Origin: Pseudomonadota bacterium
GTDB lineage: Bacteria; Pseudomonadota; Gammaproteobacteria; Burkholderiales; Thiobacillaceae
Length of the DNA: 56,370 nt
Direction of reading: 5' to 3'
Assembly: GCA_021820845.1 (NCBI GenBank)
Contig: JAKADC010000014.1
Location: forward strand, 1 to 56,370
Below the pieces are notes generated by a model that was given only the letters and a program-made list of their open reading frames with translations, was not told where the DNA came from and searched no databases. The position numbers were made by a program, and so were the translations under genes. Positions 28,631 to 36,699 of this stretch are shown in pieces (positions within the stretch are counted from its first letter, which is position 1; each line of letters begins with the position of its first letter).

Positions 28631-30511
28631 ATGGAAGCGCACTCACACAGCCGCGCGGCACTGACCCTCGCCGCGCTCGGTGTCGTCTATGGCGACATCG
28701 GGACCAGCCCGCTCTATGCCCTGAAGCAGACGCTGACCCCGGACCACGGCATCCCGGCCGGCCCCGAGACGGTGCTGGGCGCGGCGTCGGCGATTTTCTG
28801 GGCGCTGATGCTGGTCGTTTCCCTGAAATACGTGCTGCTGGTGCTGCGCGCCGACAACCATGGCGAGGGCGGCATCATGGCGCTGCTCGCGCTGGCGCGG
28901 CAGGCCGTGGCGGAGCGGCCGCGCGCGCTCCGCGTCGTGGCGTTCGCCGGCATGGCGGGTGCCGCGCTGTTCTATGGCGACGCCGTGCTGACGCCTGCGA
29001 TTTCGGTGATGTCGGCAGTCGAGGGTCTGTCGGTCGGCACGCACGTGTTCGAACCCTACGTGATGCCGCTTGCCATCATCGTGCTCGCGGGGCTGTTCTT
29101 CATGCAGCAGCATGGCACGGCCAGCGTCGGGGCCTGGTTCGGGCCGGTCGCGATGCTCTGGTTCGCCGCGCTGGCGGCGGGCGGCGTGTACCAGATCCTC
29201 CAGCATCCGCAGGTGCTCTCAGCGCTCTATCCGGATCACGCATGGTGGTTCGTCACCCAGCACGGCTTCGCGTCGTTCGCGGTGCTGGGCGCCGTGCTGC
29301 TGGCTTTTACCGGGGCCGAAGCCTTGTATGCCGACATGGGTCATTTCGGCCGCGGCCCCGTCCGGCTGGCCTGGTATGGCCTGGTGTTTCCCGCGCTGGT
29401 GCTGAATTATCTGGGGCAGGGCGCCTTGCTGTCGCGCGCGCCCGCCGCCCTGAGCAATCCGTTTTTCCTGCTTTATCCGGAATGGGCGCTCTATCCCATG
29501 GTGCTGCTGGCGACCGCCGCCACCGTGATCGCCTCGCAGGCGACGATCACCGGCGCGTTCTCGCTCACGCGCCAGGCCATCCAGCTGGGCTACCTGCCGC
29601 GCATGCAGGTCGTCCAGACGTCGTCCAAAATGTTCGGACAGATCTACATTCCGGTCGTCAACTGGCTGTTGTTCGTGCTCGTCGTGGGCATCGTCGCGGG
29701 CTTCGGCAAGTCGGACCACCTCGCCGCCGCGTACGGCCTCGCCGTTACCGGCACCATGCTGGTGACGACGCTGCTCACCTTTTACGTGATCCATTACGGG
29801 TGGGGGTACGGCCTTTTCGCCAGTCTCGCGGCAAGCGGCGCGTTCCTGCTGATCGATGCCGCGTTCTTTTCGTCGAGCCTGCTGAAGATCGCCGACGGCG
29901 GCTGGTTTCCGCTGGCCCTCGGCACCATGGTCTTCATCGTCATGCGGACCTGGGTCCGCGGCCGGCGCAGCCTGCTCGCGCGGGTCGGCGTGGTCGATAT
30001 TCCATTGACCGATTTTCTCGCCAGCCTCATGGCGGATCCGCCCGCGCGCGTGCCTGGAACGGCGGTATTCCTCAACGCCAGTCCGCATACCGTGCCGCAC
30101 GCGCTCTTGCATAACCTGAACCACAATCGCGTGCTGCACGAGCGGCTCGTCTTTCTCACCGTCCGGATCAAGACCGAGCCGTGGGTGGCGTTCGAAGACC
30201 GCATGCGTGTCGAACCGCTCGGCGACGAGGCCTACGCCGTGACGCTGACCTTCGGCTTCAAGAACCGTCCCGACGTCCCCGCTGCGCTTGAAGGGCTGGG
30301 ACCGCAGTTCGGCCTGACGTTCGAACCGATGCAGACCTCGTATTTCCTGAGCCGGGAAACGGTCGTGCCCAGTCCGGATATCGACAGCGGGCTCGCCAAT
30401 TGGCGCGAGCACCTGTTTCGCTGGCTGGCGCGCAACGCCGGCAGTGCGGTTGAATACTTCAACCTGCCTGCGAACCGGGTGATCGAACTCGGCTCGCGGG
30501 TCGAAATCTGA
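28631..30511 (+). CDS. kup: Low-affinity K+ uptake protein Kup
   Basis: Kup is a KUP/HAK/KT family K+:H+ symporter. The 626-aa protein begins with the diagnostic LGVVYGDIGTSPLYALKQT, followed by about twelve membrane segments up to ~430 and a cytoplasmic C-terminal domain (~450-626). DNHGEGGIMALLALARQ and YGDAVLTPAISVMSAVEG are further family motifs. It stands alone between fpr and a convergent exported protein. Confidence 0.96.
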   Translation: MEAHSHSRAALTLAALGVVYGDIGTSPLYALKQTLTPDHGIPAGPETVLGAASAIFWALMLVVSLKYVLLVLRADNHGEGGIMALLALARQAVAERPRALRVVAFAGMAGAALFYGDAVLTPAISVMSAVEGLSVGTHVFEPYVMPLAIIVLAGLFFMQQHGTASVGAWFGPVAMLWFAALAAGGVYQILQHPQVLSALYPDHAWWFVTQHGFASFAVLGAVLLAFTGAEALYADMGHFGRGPVRLAWYGLVFPALVLNYLGQGALLSRAPAALSNPFFLLYPEWALYPMVLLATAATVIASQATITGAFSLTRQAIQLGYLPRMQVVQTSSKMFGQIYIPVVNWLLFVLVVGIVAGFGKSDHLAAAYGLAVTGTMLVTTLLTFYVIHYGWGYGLFASLAASGAFLLIDAAFFSSSLLKIADGGWFPLALGTMVFIVMRTWVRGRRSLLARVGVVDIPLTDFLASLMADPPARVPGTAVFLNASPHTVPHALLHNLNHNRVLHERLVFLTVRIKTEPWVAFEDRMRVEPLGDEAYAVTLTFGFKNRPDVPAALEGLGPQFGLTFEPMQTSYFLSRETVVPSPDIDSGLANWREHLFRWLARNAGSAVEYFNLPANRVIELGSRVEI

Positions 30512-30528
30512 GCCGCAACGCCTCCGGT

Positions 30529-30548
30529 GGGCCTGCCATTTCAGGCCC
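30529..30548. terminator. Hairpin between convergent kup and exported-protein gene
   Basis: GGGCCTG and CAGGCCC form a perfect 7-bp GC-rich stem with a 6-nt loop in the 52-bp gap between two convergent genes. It lacks a T-tract on either strand; the position suggests a shared terminator. Confidence 0.4.
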
Positions 30549-30563
30549 GCGCGGGGCGGTCAA

Positions 30564-30932
30564 TCAATCATCATCGCGATAGCGGTACGCGCGGCGATGA
30601 TCCCATCGCCCGTGCCGCCAGCCCCGCCCGGGAGGCGGACCCCATCCCCGGTCGCCCCAGCCCGGTCCGTAATCGCGGTAATAGACGCGTTCGACGCGGT
30701 AGGGCGGCGGCAGCACGATCGTCGGGCCGGGGTAGTAGGAAGTCGTCGTCCAGTAGCGGGCGCCGCCGGATTCATACAGAACCCGGAACCCGTCCCGCTC
30801 GCGCGTGCCGAACGAAACGACGAAACGCGGTTCGACCGACACGACGCGGCCGTAGCCGTAGTCGCCGCCATGGGCCAGGGCAGCACCCGACGCGGTGAGC
30901 AGGGCGGTCGTCAATAGCAGTTTGCGTAACAT
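30564..30932 (-). CDS. Small exported Tyr/Arg/Gly-rich protein
   Basis: The 122-aa product has a signal peptide (MLRKLLLTTALLTASGAALA, cleavage near residue 20). A beta-like segment (VVSVEPRFVVSFGTRERDGF) comes next, and a C-terminal third of Tyr, Gly, Trp, Arg and Asp low complexity. I recognise no family. AGGAGA just upstream of the ATG is a good ribosome-binding site. It is last in a run of three exported-protein genes reading away from a two-component system. Confidence 0.75.
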   Translation of the reverse strand: MLRKLLLTTALLTASGAALAHGGDYGYGRVVSVEPRFVVSFGTRERDGFRVLYESGGARYWTTTSYYPGPTIVLPPPYRVERVYYRDYGPGWGDRGWGPPPGRGWRHGRWDHRRAYRYRDDD

Positions 30933-30972
30933 GATGGTTCTCCTTTCAGTCTTGGAATGAGCACTCGGTGCT

Positions 30973-31560
30973 TCAGTCGTTCCAGTTGTCGTCGGGGTCG
31001 CGCCAGCGCGCGTCGCGCGGACCGTCGCTTACCGCAAAATTCCCGTCGAGGGTCAGCCACCTGCCCGGGTCATACGGAAGCTGGGTGGCATACACGCGTC
31101 CCTGAAAGCGGTAGCGCACGTCGTAGCCGCTGACCACCTGGCGGTAATCGTCACGGACGCGGCAGCGCTCGACCTGGCGCGGGCGCGTCTCTTCGTAGCG
31201 CGTCCCGCCCCCGTTCCAGCGGTCCCCGACGACGGCGCCGGTGGCGGCGCCGACAGCGGCGGCGGCGACCCTGCCGTCGCCCTTGCCGACGGTCGAGCCG
31301 AGCAGGCCGCCGGCGATCGCGCCGAGAATCGCGCCGCCGCCACCGTTGCCGTCGCGGTAGCTCCGCGTCTCATAGCCGACGGTCTCGGTCCAGCACTCGC
31401 GGCGCGGCTCGCTGATCGTGTCATAGATGGGCGTGCTCGAGATCACGCGGGCGCGGGTGACGAAGCCATCCGGGCCGTAACGGCCGGGGTCGGCCTGCGC
31501 GGCGCCGGCGGCGGCGAGCAGGGTGGCGACCAGGCTCGTATTCAATATGCGTGTCTTCAT
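30973..31560 (-). CDS. Exported glycine-zipper protein
   Basis: This 195-aa protein has a signal peptide (cleavage around AAQA-DP). A central glycine-zipper segment (GAILGAIAGGLLGSTVGKGD, then AAVGAATGAVVGD) resembles the 17-kDa surface antigen/2TM glycine-zipper group, and the C-terminal YDVRYRFQGRVYATQLPYDPG segment is common in such envelope proteins. It probably sits in the outer membrane or periplasm. No lipobox cysteine is seen at the signal cleavage site. The ribosome-binding site GGAGAG precedes the ATG. It lies between two other exported proteins. Confidence 0.82.
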   Translation of the reverse strand: MKTRILNTSLVATLLAAAGAAQADPGRYGPDGFVTRARVISSTPIYDTISEPRRECWTETVGYETRSYRDGNGGGGAILGAIAGGLLGSTVGKGDGRVAAAAVGAATGAVVGDRWNGGGTRYEETRPRQVERCRVRDDYRQVVSGYDVRYRFQGRVYATQLPYDPGRWLTLDGNFAVSDGPRDARWRDPDDNWND

Positions 31561-31607
31561 GCTTACTCTCCTTGCTGCGATGAATCAGTGCGGGCTTGCG
31601 GCCCGGA

Positions 31608-31898
31608 TCAACGACGACCGCGGGCGCGGTTGTCCTCTTCAAATTGGCGTTGCTGGCGGCGCTCGTAGCCGTAGCCGTAACCTTGCGGGTCTTCGTCGCG
31701 GCCGCGCCAGGCGTCGCGCCGTTCGTCACGGCGCTCGTCGCGCCGGAAATCGCGCGGCTCCCGGCGCGGCTCCTCGGCGCGATCGCGTCTTGCCACGATG
31801 ATCGTGTCGTCCATGAACTTCGGCGCCGCGTGAACGGGAGCGGCGATCGCCAGTCCCAGTCCTGCCAGTGCAAAAATCCAGTGGTGCCGTGCGTTCAT
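31608..31898 (-). CDS. Small exported highly charged protein
   Basis: The 96-aa product has a signal peptide (MNARHHWIFALAGLGLAIAA, cleavage after PVHA) and a mature part of Arg/Asp/Glu-rich low complexity (RRDERRDERRDAWRGRDED). The ATG at 31898 is preceded by GGAG at 7 nt; a start 12 bp upstream would spoil the signal peptide. I recognise no family. It is first in the minus-strand run and divergent from the response regulator gene. Confidence 0.72.
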   Translation of the reverse strand: MNARHHWIFALAGLGLAIAAPVHAAPKFMDDTIIVARRDRAEEPRREPRDFRRDERRDERRDAWRGRDEDPQGYGYGYERRQQRQFEEDNRARGRR

Positions 31899-31993
31899 CG
31901 TGATCTCCATTTCCGTGTCTGCGTTGTCTCGCTTCCACGCTTCGCAGTCTGATCGAGGAAAGTAAGTGCGCTGTTTCGCGCAGGCTCGATTTT

Positions 31994-32008
31994 GTAACAG
32001 TGTGTTAC
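31994..32008. promoter_or_regulatory. GTAACA-GTG-TGTTAC palindrome, candidate regulator site
   Basis: A perfect 6-bp inverted repeat with 3-bp spacer lies in the 149-bp divergent region between the exported-protein run and the response regulator gene. GTAAC-type half sites are common for OmpR-family regulators. If transcription of the regulator starts at about its own ATG (TATATT at 32036-32041 ends 6 bp before it), the palindrome would sit at about -54 to -40, a typical activator position. Confidence 0.5.
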
Positions 32009-32047
32009 CGCCGGATAGCGCCTGGTGCCGGCTGATATATTTGCCGC

Positions 32048-32758
32048 ATGGAAAAAGAAAGCATCTACGTCACCGACGACGACCCGGGCATCCGCGAACT
32101 GGTGGCCGAGTACCTGACGAGCCAGGGGTATCAGGTCGAAACGGCCGCGGATGCCGCCTCGCTTGACCGGCTGCTGGCCGTCCGCCTCCCGGATCTCCTC
32201 GTGCTCGACTGGATGATGCCGGGCGAGGACGGCTTGTCGATCGCGCGGCGCCTGCGTGCGCAACCCGGTTTCCCGCCCATCATCATGCTGTCGGCGAGGG
32301 GAGAGGACATCGACCGCATCATCGGCCTCGAGGTCGGCGCCGACGATTACCTGCCCAAACCATTCAATCCGCGCGAACTGCTGGCGCGCATCCGCGCGGT
32401 GCTGCGGCGCAAAAGCGGCGCGCCGGTTCCGGTTCCCGAACCAACCCGCCTCGTGCAGTTCGGGCCGTTCAGCGTGAATCTCGATGCGCGTGTGCTCAGC
32501 CGGGGCGACACCGAAATTCCGCTGACCGGCGGCGAATACGAGCTGCTCGAGATCTTCGTCACCCACGCCAACCGCGCGCTTTCGCGCGACTGGCTGATGG
32601 ATCAGCTGCGCGGCTTCGAGCGCGACCCGTTCGACCGCAGCATCGACGTGCGGGTGAATCGTCTGCGCAAGAAGATCGAGGACGATCCGGCCAACCCGGC
32701 CTACATCCGCACGCGGCGCGGACAGGGCTACCTGTTCGTGCCGCAGGGCAAAGGGTGA
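32048..32758 (+). CDS. OmpR-family response regulator
   Basis: The 236-aa protein has an N-terminal receiver domain with Asp10-Asp12 acidic pocket, phosphoacceptor Asp54 (LLVLDWMMPGEDG), Thr/Ser switch (MLSARGED) and Lys in YLPKPF. A C-terminal winged helix (~135-232) carries ALSRDWLMDQLRG and DRSIDVRVNRLRKKIEDD, giving OmpR-type DNA binding. No Shine-Dalgarno sequence precedes the ATG, and a TATATT box lies immediately upstream, so a leaderless message is possible. The stop overlaps the kinase GTG. Confidence 0.94.
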   Translation: MEKESIYVTDDDPGIRELVAEYLTSQGYQVETAADAASLDRLLAVRLPDLLVLDWMMPGEDGLSIARRLRAQPGFPPIIMLSARGEDIDRIIGLEVGADDYLPKPFNPRELLARIRAVLRRKSGAPVPVPEPTRLVQFGPFSVNLDARVLSRGDTEIPLTGGEYELLEIFVTHANRALSRDWLMDQLRGFERDPFDRSIDVRVNRLRKKIEDDPANPAYIRTRRGQGYLFVPQGKG

Positions 32759-34041
32759 AAAACCTCACCCGCTCGTTGTATGCGCGCACCGCGCTGACGC
32801 TGGCGCTGGCTTTCGTCGTGTTTCAGGCGGCCGCGTTCTGGGTCGTGTATCGCACGCTCATCGTGCCGGTCGCGGAGCGCTCCGCCGACGACCTCGCAGG
32901 CCTGATCGTGCTGTCGGCGCAAACCTGGGTCGAACTGCCGCCGCACACGCGGGCGGCGTTCGAGCGCGAACTGGCGCGGCGCCACGGGCTGCGCCTCACC
33001 ACGGCCAATCTTGGAACGACGACCGACGCGCCGCATTTCGCCTTCCGTACCCAGATCGAGGCCGCGCTGAGCCGCCGCGTCGGGGACGATGTCGCGCTCC
33101 GTGGCGTGCCCGGGACCGAGGCCGCGTGGCTCGACATTCCGCTGGGCGGCCATGACCTGCATGTCGGGTTCTTCCCGCGTCGCTACGCCGTGAAGCCGCC
33201 GCTGGCCGCGATCGCGGTCGCCGCACTGGGGACGTTTCTCAGCCTGCTCACGGCGCTGTTCCTGGTGCGCCGCATTACCGTGCCGCTGGCGCGCGCGGCC
33301 GCGGCCGCGAGCCAGGTCGGCGCGGGCGAGCTGCCCGATCCCCTGCCCGAAACGGGGCCCGCGGAACTCGCCGAACTGGCGCGGCGTTTCAACACCATGG
33401 CGGCCGAGGTGCGCGCGCTGCTGGATAACCGCACGACGCTGCTGGCGGGCATTTCGCACGACCTGCGCACGCCCATGACGCGGCTGCAGCTCAACCTGGA
33501 AATGCTGCGTGATGCTCCCAGCGCCGCGCGCATCGACCGCGCGATGGCCGATCTGGCGGACATGAACAGGCTGATCGCCGGGTATCTCGAGCTCGCGCGC
33601 ACCACCCAGGCGGAAGAGCGGGTGCGGTTCGACCTCGCCGGCTTGCTCGAGGAGACGGCCGCCGACGCCGGCGTGTCCTGTTCCGAGGCGACGCCATGCA
33701 TGATCGAGGCCGGCCGTTTGGCGGTGCGCCAGATCGTGTCGAATCTGATCCAGAACGCGCTGCGCTACGGCGGCGGCACGCCGGTCGAGGTGGCGCTCGA
33801 ATGCGGCGCGACGCTCGCGCGCGTGGTCGTGCGCGACAGCGGCGCGGGGATTCCGGACGATCAACTGGAAAAAGTGTTCCGGCCGTTTTACCGCCTGGAA
33901 ACCTCGCGCTCGCAGGCGACCGGCGGCACCGGACTGGGACTGGCGATCGTCCGCCAACTGGCGGAAACGAACGGCCTGAAGGTGGCGCTTCGCAATCGCC
34001 CGCAAGGCGGACTGGAGGCGGTGCTGGAAATCCGCCGCTGA
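32755..34041 (+). CDS. EnvZ-type sensor histidine kinase
   Basis: This 428-aa kinase has two membrane segments (~11-33 and ~151-171) flanking a ~115-residue periplasmic sensor, then a HAMP domain and the dimerisation helix with His235 (AGISHDLRTPMTRLQL). The ATPase domain has its N-box NLIQNALRYG, G1 DSGAGIPD and G2 GGTGLGLAI. The GTG start at 32755 overlaps the regulator stop in a GTGA junction. The organisation matches EnvZ/RstB-like envelope sensors; the stimulus is unknown. Confidence 0.94.
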   Translation: MKNLTRSLYARTALTLALAFVVFQAAAFWVVYRTLIVPVAERSADDLAGLIVLSAQTWVELPPHTRAAFERELARRHGLRLTTANLGTTTDAPHFAFRTQIEAALSRRVGDDVALRGVPGTEAAWLDIPLGGHDLHVGFFPRRYAVKPPLAAIAVAALGTFLSLLTALFLVRRITVPLARAAAAASQVGAGELPDPLPETGPAELAELARRFNTMAAEVRALLDNRTTLLAGISHDLRTPMTRLQLNLEMLRDAPSAARIDRAMADLADMNRLIAGYLELARTTQAEERVRFDLAGLLEETAADAGVSCSEATPCMIEAGRLAVRQIVSNLIQNALRYGGGTPVEVALECGATLARVVVRDSGAGIPDDQLEKVFRPFYRLETSRSQATGGTGLGLAIVRQLAETNGLKVALRNRPQGGLEAVLEIRR

Positions 34042-34045
34042 GGCG

Positions 34046-34201
34046 TTACGCGCAGTGCGCAGGGGTGCGCCGCAACACCCGGAACTCGATGAAGAATAGC
34101 GTCAGGCTGAACATCGACATGCGGCAGGTGCTGCCGCTGAAGAATCCCAACGGCGAGCGGGAAAGGCTGATGCTCACCCGGATGGCTCTGCTGAGTTGCA
34201 T
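34046..34201 (-). CDS. Tiny hydrophobic peptide B (paralog of the upstream peptide)
   Basis: This 51-aa ORF starts at an ATG that overlaps the stop of the upstream 49-aa ORF (TGATG). Its core, SLSRSPLGFFSGSTCRMSMF followed by a hydrophobic LTLFFIEFRVL, aligns with the core of peptide A (QLSASPFAWFHGQTERMSLI, then SLSLLFIQFSLF) without gaps. The hydrophobic stretch is about 13-15 residues, short for a full membrane span. It ends 4 bp from the end of the histidine kinase gene, tail to tail. I recognise no family. Confidence 0.55.
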   Translation of the reverse strand: MQLSRAIRVSISLSRSPLGFFSGSTCRMSMFSLTLFFIEFRVLRRTPAHCA

Positions 34202-34350
34202 CAGAGGGGGTGCCGCGCAAACAGCGAAAACTGGATGAACAGCAGCGACAGGCTGATGAGGCTCATGCGCTCGGTCTGGCCATGAAACCAGGCGAAAGGC
34301 GAGGCGCTGAGTTGGAGGACCACCTGCTTTTGGCCGAATTGCAGTCTCAT
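34201..34350 (-). CDS. Tiny hydrophobic peptide A
   Basis: This 49-aa ORF starts MRLQFGQKQVVLQLSASPFA, then a basic/polar hinge (WFHGQTERMS) and a hydrophobic end. AGGGAG lies 7 nt before the ATG, a good ribosome-binding site, which sets it apart from chance ORFs. It overlaps the start of its paralog peptide B, so both would be made from one message. Conserved positions between the two (S.SP, F, RMS, SL, LF/FF, FI.F) support real coding. Function is unknown. Confidence 0.58.
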   Translation of the reverse strand: MRLQFGQKQVVLQLSASPFAWFHGQTERMSLISLSLLFIQFSLFARHPL

Positions 34351-34620
34351 GATGCGCTCCCTGTCGGATGATGGATGTCCGGGTAATTGCAATGCCCGTG
34401 CCATCGAGGGGCTTGCGGGCCCGGCCCGAAAACGACCCGCAAAACAACCGGTTGCGCCGGGGGCCGCAAAGCCCTCGTGCGAGGAGGGGCGTCGGATTGA
34501 CGGAAAACCGTCATTCCGTGTCGAAGCGTTAAACGGTCGACGCGCGGCCCGGTCCGCCGCCGGCGAAAGAGTAGAATCCGGCTTTCGTTTCGAGGCGCGC
34601 GGCCGCGCGCCGTCTTCTGC
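34351..34620. other. Intergenic region before the ABC-F gene
   Basis: This 270-bp spacer is upstream of both the tiny-peptide pair (minus) and the ABC-F gene (plus). A TGACGG/CCGTCA hairpin with an AAAA loop sits at 34498-34513, and a TAGAAT box at 34572-34577 is 49 bp before the ABC-F ATG. I see no coding ORF in it. Confidence 0.5.
34572..34577 (+). promoter_or_regulatory. Candidate -10 box for the ABC-F gene
   Basis: TAGAAT followed by CCGGC, 49 bp before the ATG at 34621; same layout as the other TAAAAT-type boxes here. Confidence 0.35.
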
Positions 34621-36579
34621 ATGATCGTCCTCAAGAATCTCAGCCTGCGGCGTGGCGCCAAGGTCCTGCTCGACGACGCCTCGGTGTCGATCAATCCCGG
34701 CGAAAAGGTCGGCCTGGTCGGCCGCAATGGCGCCGGCAAATCCAGTCTGTTCGCGCTCTTGAACGGCGGCCTGCACGAGGACCGCGGCGACTTTTCCATG
34801 CCGTCGCAATGGCGCATGGCGCAGGTGGCGCAGGACATGCCGGAGACGAGCGAGTCCGCGACCGATTTCGTCATCGCCGGCGATACTGCGCTCGCCGCGG
34901 CGCAGGCCGAGGTCGCGGCCGCCGAGGCGGGCGGCGACGGCGAGCGCATGGCGCACGCCTACATGGCGTTGCACGACGCCGGGGCGCACGACGCGCAGTC
35001 GCGCGCGCAGGCGCTGATCCTCGGGCTCGGCTTCCAGGTGCGCGAACTGGAACGACCGGTCAACAGCTTTTCCGGCGGCTGGCGCATGAGATTACAGCTG
35101 GCACGCGCGCTGATGTGCCCGTCCGACCTGCTCCTGCTCGACGAACCGACCAACCACCTGGACCTCGACGCGCTCGTGTGGCTCGAGGCCTGGCTCAAGA
35201 AATACCCCGGCACCCTGCTGGTGATCAGCCACGACCGCGAGTTTCTCGACGCCGTGACCAACGTCACCTTGCACATCGAAAACGGAAAGTTGACGCGCTA
35301 CGGCGGCAACTACAGCACGTTCGAGGATATGCGCGCCGAGCAGCTGGCGCTGCAGCAGGCGGCGTTCGCGCGCCAGCAGGACAAGATCGCCCACCTGCAG
35401 GCGTTCATCAACCGCTTCAAGGCCAAGGCCAGCAAGGCCAGGCAGGCGCAAAGCCGGGTCAAGGCGCTCGACCGCATGGAGCGCCTGGCGCCGATGCTGG
35501 CGAGCGCCGACTTCACCTTCGAGTTCAAGGAGCCGCTCAGCCTGCCCAACCCCATGCTGACGATCGACGACGCCAGCTTCGGCTATTCGCCGCCGGCCGA
35601 CGCCCCTGAAGGCACCCCACCCACGGTGATCGTGCAGCACGTCAGCAAATCGGTGTTCGCCGGGCAGCGCATCGGCATCCTCGGTGCCAACGGCCAGGGC
35701 AAGTCGACGCTGGTGAAGACCGTCGCGCGCACCCTGCCGGTGGTCGCCGGTGCCGTCACCGAGGGCAAGGGCCTCAACATCGGCTACTTCGCGCAGCAGG
35801 AACTCGACGTGCTGCGCCCCCTGGATACGCCGCTGGAACACATGATCCGCCTCGCCCGCGACACCATCGCCAACGGTGGCGCCGGCCAGTTCAGCAGCCG
35901 CGAGCAGGACCTGCGCAATTTCCTCGGCACTTTCAACTTCAGCGGCGACATGGTCAAGCAGGCCGTCGGCACCATGAGCGGCGGCGAAAAGGCGCGGCTG
36001 GTGCTGTGCATGATCGTGTGGCAGCGGCCGAATCTATTGCTGCTGGACGAACCGACTAACCACCTTGATCTGGCCACGCGCGAGGCGCTGGCGATGGCGC
36101 TCAACGAGTTCGAAGGCACCGTGATGCTGGTCAGCCACGACCGCGCGCTCTTGCGCGCGGTGTGCGACGAGTTCTGGCTGGTCAGCCGCGGCGGCGTCGA
36201 GCCGTTCGACGGCGATCTCGACGACTACCAGCGCTACCTGCTGGACGAAGGCAAGCGCCTGCGCGAAAGCCTGAAGGAGGCGGGCAAGGCCGCGGAACCG
36301 GCCCGCCCCGCCCCAGCCGCCGCGGTTGCCAAACGCCGCGCGCCGAACGGCAAGCTCAAGCCGCTCAGGCAATCGCTGGAAAAAGTCGACAAAAGCCTGG
36401 CCGCGCTGCATGCCGAGAAAGCCGCGCTCGAGGCGAAGCTGAGCGGAACCCTGTCGGTCGACGAGATTGCCGAGACCGGACGCCAGCTCCAGCAGGTCGA
36501 CGAGGCGCTGGCGCGCGAAGAGGAGGCGTGGCTGGAACTGTCCGGGCAGATCGAAGCGCTGGAAGCCGCGGACGCATAG
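34621..36579 (+). CDS. ABC-F family ATPase (YheS-like)
   Basis: ABC-F proteins bind the ribosomal E site and help stalled or special translation events. This 652-aa protein has no membrane segments and two ABC domains: Walker A GRNGAGKSS (~37-45) with signature FSGGWRMRLQLARAL and LLLDEPTNHLDLDALVWLE, and Walker A GANGQGKST with MSGGEKARLVL and a second LLLDEPTNHLDL. The interdomain linker (~240-300) is rich in charged helices. A C-terminal coiled coil (~570-650) follows a Pro/Ala-rich hinge. Sequence style is closest to YheS rather than EttA or Uup. Confidence 0.92.
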   Translation: MIVLKNLSLRRGAKVLLDDASVSINPGEKVGLVGRNGAGKSSLFALLNGGLHEDRGDFSMPSQWRMAQVAQDMPETSESATDFVIAGDTALAAAQAEVAAAEAGGDGERMAHAYMALHDAGAHDAQSRAQALILGLGFQVRELERPVNSFSGGWRMRLQLARALMCPSDLLLLDEPTNHLDLDALVWLEAWLKKYPGTLLVISHDREFLDAVTNVTLHIENGKLTRYGGNYSTFEDMRAEQLALQQAAFARQQDKIAHLQAFINRFKAKASKARQAQSRVKALDRMERLAPMLASADFTFEFKEPLSLPNPMLTIDDASFGYSPPADAPEGTPPTVIVQHVSKSVFAGQRIGILGANGQGKSTLVKTVARTLPVVAGAVTEGKGLNIGYFAQQELDVLRPLDTPLEHMIRLARDTIANGGAGQFSSREQDLRNFLGTFNFSGDMVKQAVGTMSGGEKARLVLCMIVWQRPNLLLLDEPTNHLDLATREALAMALNEFEGTVMLVSHDRALLRAVCDEFWLVSRGGVEPFDGDLDDYQRYLLDEGKRLRESLKEAGKAAEPARPAPAAAVAKRRAPNGKLKPLRQSLEKVDKSLAALHAEKAALEAKLSGTLSVDEIAETGRQLQQVDEALAREEEAWLELSGQIEALEAADA

Positions 36580-36645
36580 GGCGAGCGATCGCGGTTGCAG
36601 TCCGTGCCGATGCGCTGCGCGCTTTCTCAAGCCGGCGCCAGACGG

Positions 36646-36651
36646 TAAAAT
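36646..36651 (+). promoter_or_regulatory. Candidate -10 box for glyQ
   Basis: TAAAAT followed by CGGCG, 54 bp before the glyQ ATG. Confidence 0.38.
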
Positions 36652-36699
36652 CGGCGCTTTCCATGGCCCGCCACGGGCTTCTCGACAGAAAAACGCCGC

